A stretch of 11,701 bases of DNA, taken from Saccoglossus kowalevskii. Lineage: Eukaryota > Hemichordata > Enteropneusta > Harrimaniidae. The translations under genes were made by a program, and so were the position numbers. Each line of letters opens with the position of its first letter. The first letter of the stretch is position 1. Below the pieces are notes generated by a model. That model was not told the origin of the DNA. It made no database searches and saw nothing but the letters and a program-made list of their open reading frames with translations. Positions 7,926-11,701 of this stretch are shown in pieces. The stretch spans positions 70,160-81,860 of the forward strand of contig NW_003154743.1 in NCBI RefSeq assembly GCF_000003605.2, written 5' to 3'.

Positions 7926-8034
7926 TTAAAGGGCAGTGGTCGTCGCTCCACATCCTGTTCGACATGGCGACGTATGCAACGCGTGTATATTACATTGAGT
8001 GCATTTGAACTGCGCGACGATCTCCGCCCTTTAA
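7926..8034. mobile_element. 101-bp MITE-like element flanked by TTAA
   Basis: TTAAAGGGCAGTGGTCGTCGC at 7926-7946 pairs with the sequence at 8014-8034, whose complement is identical at 18 of 21 positions (beginning TTAAAGGGCGG and ending TCGTCGC). TTAA is at both ends (7926-7929 and 8031-8034), as expected for a TTAA target-site duplication. This leaves a 101-bp body starting AGGGC and ending GCCCT. TTAA duplication is the hallmark of the piggyBac superfamily and its non-autonomous derivatives. The terminal bases differ from the classic CCCTAGAAAG end, so superfamily assignment is inference. The body contains ACATGGCGACG and encodes no transposase. Confidence 0.7.
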
Positions 8035-8560
8035 GTATATGCCACACATCTTATCCATAAAGCAGTGTCACTGTTACTAACATTGCCCTCTTATATAAAT
8101 ACGTAATATGAAAAAATCTGAGAAGTAAGACTGTAAAACTTTTAGGAAATGTACAAATTTATCGAATTGCACTCATTGCCTAATATAATTAACACATAAT
8201 AGCATAAAATAACAACCACATCGTGCTGTAGTAGCAACAACTTACATTAAAATATTTACAGTTTTAAAGAATAGATGGAATGCTTGTCTCGTTATACCAC
8301 ACGCTTCGTAATAAAGTATGGGAAAGTCACAGGTGGGTATCCCATCTAAGTGAAGTTAGTCAATTGTGTATATAATTGCCGAATGTCTTCAGTTTCGGTT
8401 GCTAACACACACGATGTCTACTGCAGAAAATATTATGTATATGTTTTTTCTTATTTGTACTTGACATCAACAATTGCCATTATAAGGGGGAAATTGGGCT
8501 AATGAACGTGGTAAATTTGTACAGTAACACCGAGGGTACGTTGGGTATAACAAGCACCGC
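8035..8560. other. unassigned AT-rich stretch
   Basis: No gene, repeat or structured RNA is evident. Short ATG frames, such as the 16-codon one starting ATGTCTACTGCAG near 8415, are too short to support. Confidence 0.5.
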
Positions 8561-8564
8561 ATAA

Positions 8565-8880
8565 AGCTTTCTATGTCTATGTATTTATTTCGAATATTCG
8601 AAGTTGAAAATTGATTCGCTGAAGGTGACACTCACTCCAGGTTACAGATCGATTGCTTATCTAGAGTATCTACCAGGTGAGATCCGACGTTTAGCGGAAA
8701 ACTATGCCAAATATGCGCGGTTATATTGGCAATTTTACTGTTTTACCTGATAATTCTTTAAAGAATGAGTTTTTAGAATCGTCTGTGTTCGACCAAGATT
8801 TGAGGGGGGAAATTATAAAATTGTCACGGCTGGGCAAGTTTAGCGCGCCTCGAAATACATTCACCTTTAATAATGTATAG
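8565..8880 (+). pseudogene. unidentified pair of overlapping open frames, possibly one frameshifted coding segment
   Basis: One frame is open from about 8565 to 8750 without an ATG and contains PGYRSIAYLEYLPGEIRRLA. A second frame, with ATG at 8704 and stop at 8878-8880 (58 codons), contains LPDNSLKNEFLESSVFDQ and ends TFTFNNV. The two could join by one frameshift near 8735 into roughly 100 codons of protein-like composition. I recognise no family. There is also a strong splice-donor match, CCAG/GTGAGA, at 8675/8676, so the left half could instead be the end of an exon. Chance open frames are quite possible at this length. Confidence 0.18.
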
Positions 8881-9287
8881 TGTAATTTATTTTCGTGGTG
8901 TTCCTTTCACCAAAGAACATTTCGGGTAAAAATATTTATTTTTATTTTTATGCATGTTTTTTATGATGCGGAATTTCACCACGTGCTTTTAATGTATCGT
9001 AACCGGATGTCCCTAGCGGGCGCTGTTTCATTGTCGGGTGATTAAGACATAAATTAAGGAGCACTGCAACACGAACATGATAACCATTTCCCCCCAGAGA
9101 TTACATGTAATTAAAATATATTTAATATTATGGGATATCGCATTACATTGCATGCAGGCATAGACAATTAATTAAAATATTTTATGATGTGGCGTACCAC
9201 GTGGGGCCATGGGTAATTTACGCAGTCAGTAGCCGTAAATTCAAAACGATAAATTCCGAACAATGCGGTTCATATCTGTAATATATA
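8881..9287. other. unassigned AT-rich stretch with two CACGTG boxes
   Basis: CACGTG occurs at 8980-8985 and 9198-9203. Two similar AATTAAAATAT tracts near 9110 and 9170 are low-complexity. No gene is supported. Confidence 0.5.
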
Positions 9288-9602
9288 TTGCACCATGTAT
9301 ACATCACGCCTGTCGCGAGGCTTTGTTCTATTTCTGCGAAGATAAGGGAATTTTATATAAAAAGAGACGACATTAAAACATCGGGGACATCCAATAACAC
9401 GGATCGAGAACATGCGACGTGTTTACTGAAAGGCATAGCAAGTAATACGAAATATGGTATTTCATACGAACAAGGGATAATTCTTGTAGATAACTGACTT
9501 GCTATGGAGACAACCAAAACGTTGACAATTCTCAGAGAGAAAGGGATAGAGAGACCATTCGCTAGCATAGATTCAGGAGAGAAAAGCATTGCAGAGAATT
9601 GA
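9288..9602 (+). other. weakly coding-like open stretch interrupted by one stop
   Basis: From 9288 to 9602 one frame is interrupted only by TGA at 9495-9497. It gives 69 codons and then, from an ATG at 9504, 33 codons (METTKTLTILREKGIERPF and on). The composition is charged and protein-like. However, the opposite strand is also open over 9353-9616 (87 codons), which argues for chance. No domain or homologue is recognised. Confidence 0.15.
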
Positions 9603-10675
9603 AAATGTGCGTTCATGCATGGGCCTCGGATTGCCGGGTTAACACCCTATTTTAATACACAGGACACAAAGTTATACTCCTTTCACTGTTAAATTACTCC
9701 CCACTCTCCGGCAACAATAATAATTATGCGTAGAAATAAGTGTTACGCATTGTAGTGAGGTTGTTCTCATTATTATATGTAAAATTTTAACAATATAATC
9801 AACCCGACCTATTCACGATCTATTACCGGAGTTCTTAAAAAAAACATCCCCGCCCACGCTGTATATCGCATTACAAAACTGCCGCAAGAGGTTGGCAAGT
9901 CTTCATCTTACTGGTTTACTAAAGAGCTCTCTGTCTACGTGTTTTGTCATACTCAGTGACCCTCGGCTGTCTATCCAATATATACTGTGAATGTCAACGA
10001 GGTCACAGCTATCAGGGTGTACTACGTGTGAATTGTACTCGATACTTATACAGGGACGGACCGTAGTGAATAATTAGTTTTCTCGTTCGCAATGCCACTT
10101 GAAGCACGGTTGACGGTTACAGAAATCTCCTTGGCGCCAACTTGAACTATAGAATAATAAGTAGGAGTCGACCATTTAAAATCATAGGGGTGGCTGAAAG
10201 ATTGATATAAAAAATGCAATATGCACCGAGCGAAAAAAATGCATTGTAGGTGTTGTAAGGGGGAAATACTGAAACATTCAGGAAAAATAAAAATATGCAG
10301 GCAAGACATCTTGTTATTTCCGATGTAATGAGCACTATACTCCGATGTCATTACCGTGGTTTGTTTACCGGTGTACTCAGTTGGTCTGGGCAAATTTGCT
10401 TAAACAATCATGTTTGTCTTCCATCAAAATTGAGCGGATTCCGGAAATGTGATTGGAATAAATTCGCAGAAGTCGTGAATGGTTGAGTGCGTTGCGATTG
10501 TACATTCGTCTACTTTGACGCATCGTTGACTACATTCGCCTAGAATGTTGTCTAATTACATGGGTCGTAAAACACTGCACACTTTAGAATTCCCTTACAG
10601 ACCCTGACAAGCAAACATGACTCACGTATGCTTACGGCTTACCCAGTCTTACTCAGGATTCACTCTTTAGGTATT
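9603..10675. other. unassigned stretch, no supported gene
   Basis: The longest frame is on the minus strand at 10046-10393 (115 codons). It is rich in histidine, phenylalanine and tyrosine, has no recognisable motif, and overlaps a plus-strand frame at 10295-10486. TACATTCGTCTA and TACATTCGCCTA occur about 32 bp apart near 10501 and 10532, a minor direct repeat. I see nothing else. Confidence 0.45.
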
Positions 10676-10685
10676 GTCACGTGAC
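10676..10685. promoter_or_regulatory. palindromic extended E-box GTCACGTGAC
   Basis: A perfect 10-bp palindrome matching the CLEAR/USF-type consensus bound by bHLH-ZIP factors. It lies about 60 bp beyond the candidate splice donor of the minus-strand exon at 10747-10906, so it would be intronic to that gene. It could alternatively serve a plus-strand promoter. Confidence 0.4.
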
Positions 10686-10746
10686 CATGCCATATTTCCA
10701 ATCATCGTATGTACAACATATTTCGTTTACAACGTTTGCCCCTCAC

Positions 10747-10906
10747 CCGCATCACTGCCAAAAATTATTGGCCGAGTCATAAACCCTCGAGGAGTGTCGG
10801 AGGAGGGGGATTCCTGCAATTTGGGTTTATTGAATCGACTTTGATTTCTGTCGCGTGGCCGAGCAGGGATGTAATCATCCACGTTAGATCGCCTTTCGGC
10901 CATCAT
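10747..10906 (-). CDS. candidate minus-strand first coding exon, unknown protein
   Basis: On the minus strand two consecutive ATGs start at 10906. The second is in a good Kozak context, with A at -3 and G at +4 (ATGATGGCC). The frame begins MMAERRSNVDDYIPARPRDR, is hydrophilic with many R, P, S and D residues, and reads like a disordered protein N-terminus. It is less AT-biased than its surroundings. A splice-donor match GTGAGG follows GATGCGG, with its GT at plus positions 10745-10746, which would end the exon at 10747 inside the codons for SDAG. If unspliced, the frame stops at 10727-10729 after 59 codons. No family is recognised. The 3' end of a LINE lies about 26 bp upstream on the same strand, so the native promoter and 5' UTR are displaced or absent. 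Confidence 0.3.
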
Positions 10907-10920
10907 TTTTTGTGTGTGTG
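10907..10920. repeat. short T-run and (GT)n microsatellite
   Basis: A T-run followed by about five or six GT dinucleotides lies between the candidate exon start and the LINE A-tail. It is too short to be more than a minor polymorphic tract. Confidence 0.5.
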
Positions 10921-10931
10921 TGTTAATAACA

Positions 10932-11067
10932 TTTTTTTTTATTCCGAAATAAAGAAAAAGATACAGAGCAGATGACAAAATCCCCCCTGGAAAAAAAAAG
11001 TACATGACAAACGCTGTTTGGTATACGATGGTGAGACAAAAACAAAAGCAAGATTAATTTACTTGTA
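10932..11067 (-). other. probable LINE 3' UTR with AATAAA and short A-tail
   Basis: On the minus strand, 127 bp after the LINE ORF2 stop, AATAAA (plus 10938-10943) runs directly into a tract of nine A residues (plus 10932-10940). This is what a retrotransposed, polyadenylated 3' end looks like. The tail is short, and the 5' end lies outside the window, so a target-site duplication cannot be checked. Confidence 0.4.
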
Positions 11068-11701
11068 TTAAGCCAACCAATTATTTAAGAGCTCCCATTT
11101 ACGATAGCGATATTGTTCCTTTCCTTTATATAGGGCTATTTCCAACTCTATTTTTCTATTTTCACGGACTAGTGATTTAAACGCAATTGCAGAAGGGATT
11201 GTAGCATTTCTTCTACAGCTATAAATATACTTTTTGAACTGTAAAATAAAATGGTTCAAAATTAGATTGTCATCATTTAAGATATCTAAAATTATATTTA
11301 CTTTATTACACTCTATTTGTTGAATAATACTACACCCTGCCTACAATGCGTTCCATAATTTTTGAACATGCATTAACAGGTAGGTATCTATGTAAAATTT
11401 GAAACTGAAAAGCTCTTATGGCTGAAGCTATAGTTGTCTGAAAAGGAAGTGAAAATATCACATTACTCATTTCCGAGGATACACCATACAGTTCTTGAAA
11501 TCGGCTGACAATGGTTGGAGTTTCAACAATATTTCTGCATAACAATTTATAAATTTGTTTACTTGTAGTTGAATTAATATCTATATAGGAATATTTGCAA
11601 TAAATCTTTTCACCATAATCAACCTTTGTATGTCTGTTTCTATGAATTATACTTTTCCATTCCCTTGGAATAGCATCTATTATGCCCTGAATTTGGAAAA
11701 A
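11068..11701 (-). pseudogene. 3' end of a second LINE, ORF2 C-terminal region, broken
   Basis: The frame is open from the window edge (11701) down to a stop at 11330-11332. It reads GIIDAIPREWKSII at the edge, then SLPFQTTIASAIRAFQFQIL followed by HRYLPVN. These match the region after the reverse transcriptase in L1/Tx1-type LINE ORF2 proteins (IPxxWKxxI; then LRAFQFKILHRxLPTN). A second frame, 11340-11068, continues with KVNIILDILNDDN, FILQFKKYIYSCRRN and KWELLNNWLA before the natural-looking stop at 11068-11070. This is the usual C-terminal end. Between the two the zinc-binding CxxC/EHLFxxC segment (about 35 residues) is missing, which explains the frame change. The copy is therefore inactive, at least here. 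The rest of the element lies beyond the window. Confidence 0.88.

Noticed and set aside
10046-10393. 115-codon minus-strand open frame
   Set aside because: No domain, unusual composition, and overlap with open frames on the other strand. It has no conserved start context or neighbouring exon signals.
10709-10975. 88-codon plus-strand open frame
   Set aside because: It is the antisense shadow of the better-supported minus-strand candidate exon and includes the GT repeat and poly-T in its translation.

Overview
The window looks like non-coding DNA from an animal (metazoan) nuclear genome, most plausibly a marine invertebrate such as a mollusc or another lophotrochozoan/basal deuterostome. The phylum is a guess. 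It is AT-rich, has no gene-dense layout, no long open frame and no bacterial operon features. It contains two decayed non-LTR retrotransposon (LINE) pieces, a minisatellite, a small TTAA-flanked inverted-repeat element, other inverted-repeat structures, and clusters of metazoan promoter motifs (NRF-1-like, NF-Y-like, CRE/ATF-like, CACGTG E-boxes). I recognise no complete protein-coding gene.

Layout: 1-1595 is unassigned AT-rich sequence. From about 1596 to 2306 lies a long imperfect inverted-repeat structure whose interior carries three 20-bp CRE-like repeats inside a 9-bp stem. From 2540 to 2760 there is a motif-rich stretch with NF-Y-like sites and a 20-bp tandem duplication. From about 3440 to 4480 lies a GC-rich minisatellite of about 15 units alternating between 66 and 64 bp, ending in a CRE palindrome and a 14-bp palindrome. 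From 4680 to 5405 is a plus-strand LINE reverse-transcriptase relic with frameshifts and an apparent internal deletion. From 5634 to 5874 is a second, diverged array of the same minisatellite family.

From 6325 to 7110 is the most promoter-like part of the window: CRE-like, NRF-1-like and TATA elements before a short ATG and a good splice donor, then an NF-Y-type repeat shared in opposite orientation with 2609-2648, then an inverted pair of NRF-1-like motifs around a forkhead-like site. From 7926 to 8034 is a compact MITE-like element with 21-bp terminal inverted repeats, counting the TTAA at each end. From 8565 to 8880 is an unidentified pair of overlapping open frames. The right end (about 10932 to beyond 11701, minus strand) is the 3' end of a second LINE, with its ORF stop, a short 3' UTR and a possible A-tail. 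A candidate minus-strand coding first exon (10747-10906) lies directly downstream of it.

There is no evidence that these parts form one functional system. They read as an intergenic or intronic region shaped by repeats, possibly with one or two promoters. The best candidates for new description are the dimeric minisatellite family with its shared terminal variant, the TTAA element, the NF-Y-containing dispersed repeat, and the excess of extended CACGTG boxes.
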